Source: Curtobacterium sp. UNCCL20 (GTDB lineage: Bacteria; Actinomycetota; Actinomycetes; Actinomycetales; Microbacteriaceae). Taken from it: DNA of 64,000 nt. Shown here one piece after another: positions 27,200-35,002 of this stretch. The DNA is taken from positions 1,223,378 through 1,287,377 of the forward strand of contig NZ_FNKG01000001.1 in assembly GCF_900101675.1 (NCBI RefSeq), in the 5' to 3' direction. Position 1 is the stretch's first letter, and every line of letters starts with the position of its first letter. The notes below the pieces were generated by a model. That model was not told where the DNA came from, ran no database searches, and saw nothing but the letters and a program-made list of their open reading frames with translations. The position numbers and the translations under genes are program-made.

Positions 27200-28054
27200 G
27201 TGAGCCGTCGCAAGGCATGGAACGCCGACCCCGAACCCCTGCTCCGCGTCGAGGAGGGCTTCCGGCTCGACAGTGTCGACCCGGACGACACCCCCGGCTT
27301 CCCGGGCCGCAAGATCGACGGCCTCGAGGCGCTCGCCGCCGGCGCCTCCCGCCTCTCGGCCCTGCAGGAGCGACTCTGGGCCGCGTCGACCGCAGGCGAT
27401 GAGCGCCGCGTCCTCCTCGTCTTGCAGGCGATGGACACCGCCGGCAAGGGCGGCATCGTCTCGCACGTGGTCGGCGCGGTGGACCCGAACGGCGTGCACT
27501 ACGCCGGCTTCAAGGCGCCCACAGCCGAGGAGCGCGAGCACGACTTCCTCTGGCGCGTCGAACGGCAGCTGCCGGGAGCGGGCCAGCTCGGCGTCTTCGA
27601 CCGCTCCCACTACGAGGACGTCCTCATCCAGAAGGTGCGTTCGATCGCTCCGCCGGAGGAGATCGAGCGGCGCTACGGCGCGATCGTCGACTTCGAGGAC
27701 CGGCTCGTCGAGTCGGGTACGAGCATCGTCAAGGTGATGCTGCACATCTCGAAGGACGAGCAGCGCGAGCGCCTCGGTGAGCGCCTGGACCGTCCGGACA
27801 AGCACTGGAAGTTCAACCCGGGCGACATCGACGAGCGGCTGCTGTGGGACGACTACCAGCAGGCCTACCAGACGGTCTTCGACCGGACGTCGACGTCGCG
27901 CGCGCCCTGGTACGTGATCCCGGCGAACCGCAAGTGGTACGCGCGGCTCGCGGTCCAGCAGCTCCTCCTCCGCACGCTCGAGGACATGCAGCTCTCGTGG
28001 CCCGCGGCCGACTTCGACGTGGCCGAGCAGCGCCAGCGGCTCGCGGAGTCCTGA
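27200..28054 (+). CDS. ppk2: Polyphosphate kinase 2 family protein
   Basis: A 284-residue cytosolic kinase that transfers phosphate between polyphosphate and nucleotides. Walker A is in MDTAGKGG (residues 78-85), and GVFDRSHYED (131-140) supplies the Walker B/lid region. The start is a choice between GTG at 27200, with GGAGG four bases upstream, and ATG at 27176, which lacks a clear binding site; GTG is preferred. The upstream 9-bp repeat is in frame but lies before both starts. Neighbours give no pathway context. Confidence 0.9.
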   Translation: MSRRKAWNADPEPLLRVEEGFRLDSVDPDDTPGFPGRKIDGLEALAAGASRLSALQERLWAASTAGDERRVLLVLQAMDTAGKGGIVSHVVGAVDPNGVHYAGFKAPTAEEREHDFLWRVERQLPGAGQLGVFDRSHYEDVLIQKVRSIAPPEEIERRYGAIVDFEDRLVESGTSIVKVMLHISKDEQRERLGERLDRPDKHWKFNPGDIDERLLWDDYQQAYQTVFDRTSTSRAPWYVIPANRKWYARLAVQQLLLRTLEDMQLSWPAADFDVAEQRQRLAES

Positions 28055-28145
28055 CCCCGACACCCGGCCTGGAGGCACGGATCACCCCCGTCGGACAGCA
28101 CCTGTCCCCTGGGGGCTGGTCCCAGTGCGCGTGATCGCGTAGACT

Positions 28146-28320
28146 CGCTCGGTCGGCCTTCGGCGCCGTGACATTGTGATCACGGAGTTTTCGTTTGGGT
28201 GTGTGTTGCTCGAGGGCTGGATTCACGTCGATCCGCGACGGGAAGAACCCCCTCCGCATTCAGCCCCCGCCGATGTCGCTGCCGGGCGCTGCGGTACGTC
28301 TGCACCCCGAGAAAGTAGCC
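28146..28320 (+). promoter_or_regulatory. Long 5' leader of the DEAD-box helicase gene
   Basis: The 266-base gap after ppk2 holds no gene. TAGACT at 28140-28145 is a possible -10 box, giving an untranslated leader of about 170 bases. This is unusual in a region where most genes are leaderless. A T-rich patch (GAGTTTTCGTTTGGG, near 28183) stands out. Long leaders on cold-shock helicase mRNAs often control their own expression; here that is inference. Confidence 0.4.
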
Positions 28321-30468
28321 ATGGCCCCGTACAACAAGGGCGCGGACAACCGCGCCTCCGACCGTGTCCGCCACCCGAACGGCACCCCCGCCGCTCGCAG
28401 CAGCAAGCACCGCGGCTTCCGCGCCGCGGACCCGTCGCAGCCTCGGCAGAAGCAGCGCTGGGACGCCGAGGAGCGTCGTGGTCGCTCGGCCCAGGGCGAG
28501 CGTCCGGCCCGCCCGAACTGGGAGCCGCGTGACGCCGGCGCCCGCCGTCCCGAGCGTGACGACCGCGGTGGCCGCCGGTTCGACCGTGACGACCGCGCTC
28601 CTCGTCGGTTCGACCGTGACGACCGTGCTCCGCGTCGTGACTCGGACGACCGTGCCCCGCGTCGGTTCGATCGTGATGACCGTGCGCCTCGTCGCTTCGA
28701 CCGTGACGACCGTGCTCCGCGTCGTGACTCGGACGATCGTGCCCCGCGCCGGTTCGACCGTGACGACCGTGCGCCGCGTCGGTTCGACCGTGACGACCGC
28801 GCCCCGCGCCGTGACTCGGACGACCGTGCGCCCCGCCGGTTCGACCGTGACGACCGCGCTCCTCGTCGGTTCGACCGTGACGACCGTGCCCCGCGTCGTG
28901 ACTCGAACGACCGTGCCCCGCGTCGGTGCGACCGTGACGACCGCGCTCCTCGTCGGTTCGACCGTGACGACCGTGCCCCGCGTCGGTTCGACCGTGACGA
29001 CCGTGCCCCGAGTCGTGACTCGGACGACCGCCCGCGCCGCAGCTTCGACCGTGACGACCGTGCCCCGCGCCGTGACTCGGACGACCGCCCGCGCCGCAGC
29101 TCCGACCGCGACGACCGCGCCCCGCGTCGGTTCGACCGCGACGACCGCGCGCCGCGTCGGTTCGACCGCGACGACCGCGACCGCGCACCCCGACGCGACG
29201 ACGCAGACCGCAAGCCCTTCGTGCCCGCGGACGACGTCAAGCTCGAGAAGCTCCAGGCCGAGTCCACCATCGCGGCCGACGTCGAGGGCGTGACCTTCGG
29301 CGACCTCGGCATCGGTGGCAACATCTCCCGTGCCCTGGCCGAACTCGGCGCGTCCAGCCCGTTCCCGATCCAGGCGGCGACGATCCCCGACGTGCTCGCC
29401 GGCAAGGACGTCCTCGGCCGTGGCCGCACCGGCTCCGGCAAGACCATCGCGTTCGGTGCGCCGCTGGTCGAGAAGCTCATGGAGCACGGCGGCGGCACCA
29501 AGCGCAAGATGGGCCGCGCCCCGCGTGCGCTCATCCTCGCACCGACCCGTGAGCTCGCCCTGCAGATCGACCGCACGGTGCAGCCCATCGCCCGTTCGGT
29601 GGGCCTGTTCACCACGCAGATCTACGGCGGTGTGCCCTACGGCCGTCAGGAGGGCGCGCTCGAGCGCGGCGTCGACATCATCGTCGGCACCCCCGGTCGT
29701 GTGCAGGACCTCATGAACAAGGGGAAGCTCGACCTCAGCGAGGTCATCATCTCCGTGCTCGACGAGGCCGACCACATGTGCGACCTCGGGTTCCTCGAGC
29801 CCGTGCAGGAGATCCTCTCCGCCACGGCCGAGGTCACCCCGCAGGGCAACCGCGCGCAGAAGCTGCTCTTCAGCGCGACGCTCGACACCCAGGTCGCGGC
29901 GCTCGTCGAGCAGTTCCTGCACGAGCCGTCCGTCCACGAGGTCGCCGGTGAGGACCAGGCGTCCTCGACCATCGACCACCGCGTGCTCGTGGTCGAGCAG
30001 CGCCAGAAGGACCAGCTCCTCGAGGAGCTCGTCGCCGGCGACGGCAAGACGATCGTCTTCGCCCGGACCCGTGCGTACGCCGAGCGCCTCGCCGACCAGT
30101 TCGAGGACGCCGGCATCCGCGCGACCTCGCTCCACGGCGACCTCAACCAGTCGCGTCGCACCCGGAACCTGCAGCTGCTCACGAGTGGCCGGGTGAACGT
30201 GCTCGTCGCGACCGACGTGGCCGCGCGTGGCATCCACGTGGACGACGTCTCGCTCGTCGTGCAGGCCGACGCGCCGGACGACTACAAGGCGTACATGCAC
30301 CGCTCCGGCCGCACGGGGCGTGCCGGCAAGGAGGGCACCGTCGTGACGATCGTCCCGCGCAGCCGTCGCCGCAAGATCGAGGGCATCCTCGAGCACGCGG
30401 AGATCGAGGCGGAGCTCGTCGACGCCGCTCCCGGTGACGGGATCGTCGCGGAGCTCGCCGCGCGGTAG
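28321..30468 (+). CDS. DEAD-box RNA helicase with giant RD-repeat N-terminus
   Basis: A 715-residue ATP-dependent RNA helicase. Residues 78-293 are an arginine/aspartate repeat (FDRDDRAPRR units). The helicase core follows: Q motif region near 325-350, RTGSGKT (369-375), PTREL, TPGR, DEAD (481-484), SAT, ATDVAARGI and HRSGRTGRAG. Such enzymes remodel mRNA and ribosome precursors, often in the cold. The low-complexity region probably binds RNA or drives condensation, but it normally follows the core and is shorter. A weak GAGAAAG lies five bases before the ATG. A perfect palindromic terminator follows. Confidence 0.95.
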   Translation: MAPYNKGADNRASDRVRHPNGTPAARSSKHRGFRAADPSQPRQKQRWDAEERRGRSAQGERPARPNWEPRDAGARRPERDDRGGRRFDRDDRAPRRFDRDDRAPRRDSDDRAPRRFDRDDRAPRRFDRDDRAPRRDSDDRAPRRFDRDDRAPRRFDRDDRAPRRDSDDRAPRRFDRDDRAPRRFDRDDRAPRRDSNDRAPRRCDRDDRAPRRFDRDDRAPRRFDRDDRAPSRDSDDRPRRSFDRDDRAPRRDSDDRPRRSSDRDDRAPRRFDRDDRAPRRFDRDDRDRAPRRDDADRKPFVPADDVKLEKLQAESTIAADVEGVTFGDLGIGGNISRALAELGASSPFPIQAATIPDVLAGKDVLGRGRTGSGKTIAFGAPLVEKLMEHGGGTKRKMGRAPRALILAPTRELALQIDRTVQPIARSVGLFTTQIYGGVPYGRQEGALERGVDIIVGTPGRVQDLMNKGKLDLSEVIISVLDEADHMCDLGFLEPVQEILSATAEVTPQGNRAQKLLFSATLDTQVAALVEQFLHEPSVHEVAGEDQASSTIDHRVLVVEQRQKDQLLEELVAGDGKTIVFARTRAYAERLADQFEDAGIRATSLHGDLNQSRRTRNLQLLTSGRVNVLVATDVAARGIHVDDVSLVVQADAPDDYKAYMHRSGRTGRAGKEGTVVTIVPRSRRRKIEGILEHAEIEAELVDAAPGDGIVAELAAR
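28552..29199 (+). repeat. Coding tandem repeats with an 87-bp super-unit
   Basis: The helicase N-terminus is built from about twenty 27- to 30-base units. Four consecutive 29-residue super-units (starting at residues 87, 116, 145 and 174) each read FDRDDRAPRR twice then DSDDRAPRR. Near-identical DNA makes this stretch prone to expansion and to assembly errors. Confidence 0.9.
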
Positions 30469-30485
30469 TCGCGAGCACAGGACGA

Positions 30486-30523
30486 ACGGGAGGCCCGTGG
30501 CGGATCCGCCACGGGCCTCCCGT
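30486..30523. terminator. Perfect 38-base palindrome after the helicase
   Basis: ACGGGAGGCCCGTGGCGGA is followed by its exact reverse complement. It lies between the converging helicase and DinB genes. Confidence 0.88.
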
Positions 30524-30547
30524 CTGTCCGCATCGCGTCCGGCCGCG

Positions 30548-31057
30548 TCAGCGGTTGAAGAAGAGCAGCCCGCGCACGTAACCGGCCTGACCGGCGTGCT
30601 GCGTGCAGTCGTCGAGGATGCTGACCAGTCGCGCGCCCCTGGTGACCGGCGGGTCCCACGCGTCGTCGACCACCGGGTCGAAGTCGTCCGGCCCGAGCGT
30701 CGACACGTACGCGACGGTGCGCTCGTGCACCGCGCCGAGGTAGCCGAGCAGCAGGTCGGCGGAGGCCCGGACGCGTCCGACGTCGTCGCGGGACATGCCG
30801 TACCCGAGGGCGTCGGCGGGGAACGGCAGGCCGAACCGCTCCACCCAGCCGTCCGCGGTCCAGACCTGCTCGGTGCCGGCGAGGTCGGCGATCTGCGCGT
30901 CCTGCCCGCGGGCGATGTGCCACGCGAGCCAGGCGAGGGTGTTCGCGCCCGCGGCCGGCCGTGCGGCCAGCTGGTCCTCGGAGAGACCGTCCACTGCTCG
31001 CGACACGGTCGCGGGCACGCGGGAGAACGCTTCGATGAGGAGTTCTGAGGGGGTCAT
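30548..31057 (-). CDS. DinB/DUF664 family protein (mycothiol transferase-like)
   Basis: A 169-residue four-helix protein. TLAWLAWHIARGQDAQIADL holds the first metal histidine, and HAGQAGYVRGL near the C-terminus holds another. In actinobacteria this group includes mycothiol-dependent S-transferases acting on electrophiles; the substrate here is unknown. The ATG at 31057 has TAGCGT seven bases upstream. It sits just downstream of the MarR gene on the same strand but has its own promoter. Confidence 0.88.
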   Translation of the reverse strand: MTPSELLIEAFSRVPATVSRAVDGLSEDQLAARPAAGANTLAWLAWHIARGQDAQIADLAGTEQVWTADGWVERFGLPFPADALGYGMSRDDVGRVRASADLLLGYLGAVHERTVAYVSTLGPDDFDPVVDDAWDPPVTRGARLVSILDDCTQHAGQAGYVRGLLFFNR

Positions 31058-31093
31058 GCCGGAGACGCTACGCGGCGTCCCCGACACCCGGCG

Positions 31094-31657
31094 TCACCCG
31101 CTGAGGCCGAGGACCGTCTCCGATCGGACGACTGCGCGGGAGTGCCGGTCGAGGGCGTTCCCGAGCTGGTCGAAGGCCTCAGCGAGTCGCAGGCGGTCGG
31201 CGGGGCTGACCACCTCGCGGAAGGCGGCGCTGTAGACCGCGCCGATCTCCCGGGCGACCGCGGACCCCGACGGGGTGAGGTGGATGAGGATGCTGCGGCG
31301 GTCCTCCGGGTTCGGACGCCGCTCGATGTGTGCGCGCTTCTCGAGCCGGTCGATGAGTGACGTCATCGCCCCGGTGGACAGTTCGAGGTACTCGCCTGCC
31401 TGCTTCGGGGTGACGCCCTGACCGTCGGCTGCCGCGAGGAAGAACACGAACCGGGCGTCCGTGGCCCCGAGCCCCCGCGCCGCACTCTCGTGGTGGAGCA
31501 CCCGTGCGTGCTGCATCTGGAGCACGCGGAACGCGGTCATCAGCTTGCCGAGGTCGGTGTCCGGTGTCGTCTCGGGGATGCTGACGGTGGGGGAGACCGG
31601 AGCCGGGGGCAGCTCCGACGGGAGCTCCTGGGGGAGCGCGGGGGCGGTGTCCGTCAT
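31094..31657 (-). CDS. MarR-family regulator
   Basis: A 187-residue protein with an unstructured Pro/Glu-rich N-terminal extension of about 35 residues before the winged helix (VTPKQAGEYLELSTGAMTSL, IDRLEKRAHIERRPNPEDRR). MarR proteins are small-molecule-released repressors. The ATG at 31657 is taken from codon context, with only a weak AGAAGAG upstream. Divergent from the SipW-dependent secreted protein; the 237-base gap carries an inverted repeat it may bind. Confidence 0.9.
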   Translation of the reverse strand: MTDTAPALPQELPSELPPAPVSPTVSIPETTPDTDLGKLMTAFRVLQMQHARVLHHESAARGLGATDARFVFFLAAADGQGVTPKQAGEYLELSTGAMTSLIDRLEKRAHIERRPNPEDRRSILIHLTPSGSAVAREIGAVYSAAFREVVSPADRLRLAEAFDQLGNALDRHSRAVVRSETVLGLSG

Positions 31658-31737
31658 CGGGCGGCTCTTCTCGAGGTGGGTGATCGCGGGGACGATCGGG
31701 TGGTGACACGGGCATGTCGCCGTGCTGCTCATTGAAC

Positions 31738-31783
31738 AAGCATCTCGGTGATCGAGGTACCCCCAGCAGTGGGGGCGATGCTT
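31738..31783. promoter_or_regulatory. Inverted repeats between marR-like and SipW-dependent genes
   Basis: AAGCATC (31738-31744) and GATGCTT (31777-31783) bracket an inner hairpin, CCCCCA (31760-31765) with TGGGGG (31770-31775). It is a candidate operator for either gene; assignment to the MarR protein is inference. Confidence 0.4.
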
Positions 31784-31894
31784 CACTTGTGACCAGCACG
31801 ACCCCCAAGTAGCTTGATGGTCGTAGCAACCACGGCACCGAAGCGCGACCAACCACCGCGGGTCCGGTGCCACATCTGGATCAGGAGCCCCGCC

Positions 31895-32494
31895 ATGTCT
31901 CGTGTCACCCCTCGCGCCGCCCGTCTCGCGGCCTGGATCGCCATCCCCGCCGCCCTCGTGGCCTCGGGTGTCGTCGTCTCGACGGCGTCCTACTCGGCCT
32001 TCTCGGCCACCACGGTCAACCCGACCAGCAACTGGACCGCCGGCAGCGTCGCCCTCACCGACGACGACAACAACACCGCGCTGTTCACCGCGACGGGCCT
32101 CAAGCCGGGTTCGACCGGTGCGAACTGCATCACCGTCACCTCGACCGGCTCGCTGCCCTCGACAGTGAAGCTCTACGGCACCAACGCCGCGACCACGAAC
32201 GCCCTCGCGTCGAACATCAACCTCACCGTGGAGCAGGGCACCGGCGGCGGCTTCGGCTCGTGCACCGGCTTCACCCCGGCGGCGACGAGCGGCAACCTCT
32301 ACACGGGCACCGTCGCCGGCTTCGGCAGCGCCTCGACCAACTTCGCGACCGGGCTCGGCACCTGGGCCCCGACCGGCAGCGGCTCGGAGTCGCGCGTCTA
32401 CCGCTTCACCTACACGGTCTCGAGCACTGCGCCGAACACCGTGCAGGGCGGCACCGCGGCCCTCGGCCTCACCTGGGAGGCCCAGAACAGCTGA
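31895..32494 (+). CDS. SipW-dependent (TasA/camelysin-like) secreted protein
   Basis: A 199-residue protein. The long signal peptide (residues 1-34, AAWIAIPAALVASGVVVSTA) ends in the motif SYSAFSATTVNPTSNW typical of substrates of SipW-type peptidases. The mature part is Thr/Ser/Gly-rich and beta-strand-like (AGSVALTDDDNNTALF then TATGLKPGSTG). TasA relatives form fibres or matrix. AGGAG lies seven bases before the ATG. The signal peptidase gene follows 119 bases downstream, the usual arrangement. Confidence 0.9.
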   Translation: MSRVTPRAARLAAWIAIPAALVASGVVVSTASYSAFSATTVNPTSNWTAGSVALTDDDNNTALFTATGLKPGSTGANCITVTSTGSLPSTVKLYGTNAATTNALASNINLTVEQGTGGGFGSCTGFTPAATSGNLYTGTVAGFGSASTNFATGLGTWAPTGSGSESRVYRFTYTVSSTAPNTVQGGTAALGLTWEAQNS

Positions 32495-32613
32495 GCGGGG
32501 CCGGCGGCGGCGTGACCACCACGCCGTCCACCTCCCGCCGACGTCCGGGACCGCATCCGTCGCGGTCCCGTCCGTCGCACCCCGAGACAACGCGCCCCCG
32601 GTCGAAGGCAGTC

Positions 32614-33777
32614 ATGACGAGCATCGCAGTGCACGGTGGTCCCACACCGCACGACGCGCTCCGTGACGCCGTCGAGTGGGGGCGCGTCGTCGTCGCCACA
32701 CTCGCCCGCGGCGTCGTCGCGACCCTGCTCGGCCTGGCGCTCTGGGCTGCGGCGCCGGCCGTGATCGGCTGGCAGCCGACGACCGTGATGACCGGCTCGA
32801 TGGAGCCCCGGCTCACCCCGGGCGACGTCGTCGTCTCGCGGCCCGTGCACGCGGACGAGGTCCGGATGGGCAAGGTCCTGCTGGCCGACGACCCGGACCA
32901 GCCCGGGCACCTCCGGATGCACCGGTACGTCGACGACGGTCCGCACGGCACGCTCGTCACGAAGGGCGACGCGAACCCGCAGCGGGACTCGACCTCCCTC
33001 GAACCCTCCGCCGTGCACGGGGTCGCCTTCCTGCGGGTGCCGTTCGTCGGGTCGCCGATCGTCTGGGTCCGCGAGGGCGAGTGGCTCCGCGTCGGGCTGC
33101 TGGCGCTCGGGCTGGTCGCGGTGCTCGCGCTGTGCACGGTCGACGGGTCGCTCCGTCGGCTGGTCCCGACGGACGAGACCGAGGACGAGGACGACTCCGC
33201 GGGTGACGACGACGACGCGGCCCCCGGTGGGGTGGGCGGTGCCGACGACGGCCTGGAGGCACGCGTCGACCCCGCCACGGGCCTCCAGTCCGCGGTGTCC
33301 CCGGGTCCCACCCGCCGTGACGCGCGTCGGCACGAGCGCCGCGCGCGTCGGCTCCGCCGACTGGGCGGTGTGGCGGCCGTCCTCGTGCTCGCGGGCGGGG
33401 CCGGGCTGCTGCTGCCCGGGCAGGCGGTGGCGGCCCCGTGGTCGAGGACCACGGTGAACCCGACGTCGAGCTTCGGGGCGCTGACCGTGCCGCCGGCGAC
33501 GGCACTCCTCTGCACGCCGAACGGTGACGGCAGCGTGAACATCGCCTTCGCGTACGGCGGCCCCGCCGCCACGTCGTTCACCGTGCTCAACGGCACGAAC
33601 GCGCTCGCCACGGGAGCGACGTCGCCGGTCCGGGTCACCGGGTCCGGGCTCCTCAACCTGGGGCAGGTCTACACGGTGACCGTGCGGGTGAACTACCTCG
33701 GGAACTGGACGTCGACGAGCAGTGCCACCGCCCGCATCCAGACCGCCCTCATCGGCACGAACCTCAGCTGCGCCTGA
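32614..33777 (+). CDS. SipW-type signal peptidase fused to a secreted domain
   Basis: A 387-residue protein. Residues 1-175 are an ER/SipW-type signal peptidase I: helix at 25-52, GSMEP with catalytic Ser62, MHRYV with His103 in place of the usual lysine, TKGDAN with Asp119, and a second helix at 158-175. An acidic linker (185-205) and a repeat-derived linker (212-226) follow. Residues 232-275 then look like a second signal peptide (RRARRLRRL, hydrophobic core, AVAAP). The last 105 residues are a beta-rich secreted domain starting RTTVNPTSSF, like the mature start of the neighbouring substrate. A GTG at 33295 could start this part separately. Confidence 0.88.
   Translation: MTSIAVHGGPTPHDALRDAVEWGRVVVATLARGVVATLLGLALWAAAPAVIGWQPTTVMTGSMEPRLTPGDVVVSRPVHADEVRMGKVLLADDPDQPGHLRMHRYVDDGPHGTLVTKGDANPQRDSTSLEPSAVHGVAFLRVPFVGSPIVWVREGEWLRVGLLALGLVAVLALCTVDGSLRRLVPTDETEDEDDSAGDDDDAAPGGVGGADDGLEARVDPATGLQSAVSPGPTRRDARRHERRARRLRRLGGVAAVLVLAGGAGLLLPGQAVAAPWSRTTVNPTSSFGALTVPPATALLCTPNGDGSVNIAFAYGGPAATSFTVLNGTNALATGATSPVRVTGSGLLNLGQVYTVTVRVNYLGNWTSTSSATARIQTALIGTNLSCA
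33251..33290 (+). repeat. GCCTGGAGGC element inside the signal peptidase fusion
   Basis: GCCTGGAGGC (33251-33260) and GGGCCTCCAG (33279-33288) form the same arms used as intergenic terminators elsewhere in the window. Here they are in frame and encode the linker GLEARVDPATGLQS between the two halves of the fused protein. Confidence 0.75.
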
Positions 33778-33838
33778 GTTCTCCACAGGGCACCGCGGGG
33801 CGTCCGGTGATGTCCGTGGCCAGCGCTACCGTGACGGC

Positions 33839-35002
33839 ATGCGCATCCTGCACACCGGCGACTGGCACCTCGGCCGCACGCTGCTGGGCGCTGACCTGCT
33901 CGCACACCAGGCCGCCTTCCTCGATTGGCTGGTCGACCTGGTCCGCGCGCGGTCCGTCGACCTCGTCGTCATCGCGGGCGACGTCTACGACCGGGCGATC
34001 CCGCCGATCGACGCCGTCCGGATGCTGTCCGGCGTGCTCGAACGCCTCGCCCAGACGACGACCGTCGTGCTCACCCCGGGGAACCACGACTCCGCCGCCC
34101 GGCTCGGCTTCGGCGCCGGCGTGATGGACTCCCGTGTGCGGATCCTCGCCGAACCAGCGGGCATCGGCACGCCGGTGCTCGTCGACGACGCCGACGGGCC
34201 GGTGGCGGTCTACGGCATCCCGTACCTGCACCCCGACCTCACGCGCTACGCCCTCGCGGCGGTGCCGGACGAACCCCTCGCCCGGTCGCACCAGGCGGTC
34301 GTCGGCGCGGCGATGGAGCGCGTCCGAGCAGACCTCTCCGGTCGTCCGGGTACGCGGAGCGTCGTCGTGGCGCACGCCTTCGTCGGGGGCACCGAGCCGA
34401 GCGACAGCGAGCAGGACATCCGCGTCGGCGGGGTCGACCGCGTCGCCGAGTCCGTGTTCGACGGCGTCGACTACGTCGCGCTCGGGCACCTGCACGGCCC
34501 GCAGCGCGTGGGCGGGACCGACCGGATCCGGTACGCGGGTTCCCCGCTGGCGTTCTCCTTCGGCGAGCAGCACCAGCGGAAGTCGGTGACGGTCGTCGAC
34601 CTCGATGCGGCCGGAGACGTGACGGCCGAGCTCGTCCCGGCACCGGTACCCCGGCGGCTCGTCGACGTCCGCGGCGGGATCGACGACATCGAGTCCGGTG
34701 TCTTCGCTGCGGCGGCCGACGCCTGGGTCCGTGTCGCCGTGACGGACACCGTGCACCCCGAGCGCATGTACGCCCGGGTGAAGGACCGCTTCCCGCACGC
34801 GCTGGCGATCACCCACGAACCGGCCGACCGCGGCGAGCGTGCCGCGGCGCGTGCGGTCACGGCGACGTCCGATCCGGTCGAGGTGGCCGCCGACTTCGTG
34901 TCCTTCGCCACGGGTGGCGTGGCGAGCGACGACGACCGCGCGATCCTGACCGAGGCGTACGAAGCCGCCGTGCTCGCACTCCAGCGCGAGGGGGACCGCT
35001 GA
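33839..35002 (+). CDS. sbcD: DNA exonuclease SbcCD subunit D
   Basis: A 387-residue Mre11-type nuclease subunit. Phosphoesterase motifs run in order: HTGDWHLG, AGDVYDRA, TPGNHDS, VAHAFVGG and LGHLHGPQ. With SbcC it cuts hairpins and DNA ends blocked by protein. TACCGT (33827-33832) stands six bases before the ATG, the leaderless pattern. The stop overlaps the sbcC start by one base (TGATG), so the two subunits are translationally coupled. Confidence 0.97.
   Translation: MRILHTGDWHLGRTLLGADLLAHQAAFLDWLVDLVRARSVDLVVIAGDVYDRAIPPIDAVRMLSGVLERLAQTTTVVLTPGNHDSAARLGFGAGVMDSRVRILAEPAGIGTPVLVDDADGPVAVYGIPYLHPDLTRYALAAVPDEPLARSHQAVVGAAMERVRADLSGRPGTRSVVVAHAFVGGTEPSDSEQDIRVGGVDRVAESVFDGVDYVALGHLHGPQRVGGTDRIRYAGSPLAFSFGEQHQRKSVTVVDLDAAGDVTAELVPAPVPRRLVDVRGGIDDIESGVFAAAADAWVRVAVTDTVHPERMYARVKDRFPHALAITHEPADRGERAAARAVTATSDPVEVAADFVSFATGGVASDDDRAILTEAYEAAVLALQREGDR

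Noticed and set aside
28552-29199. Possible CRISPR array
   Set aside because: The repeats are in frame, have no unique spacers and encode a continuous RD-rich protein segment; no cas gene is present.
28180-30396. A 738-residue open frame antisense to the DEAD-box helicase
   Set aside because: It is a mirror of GC-rich codon bias and the coding repeats. It has no family motif, no promoter and lies wholly inside a certain gene.
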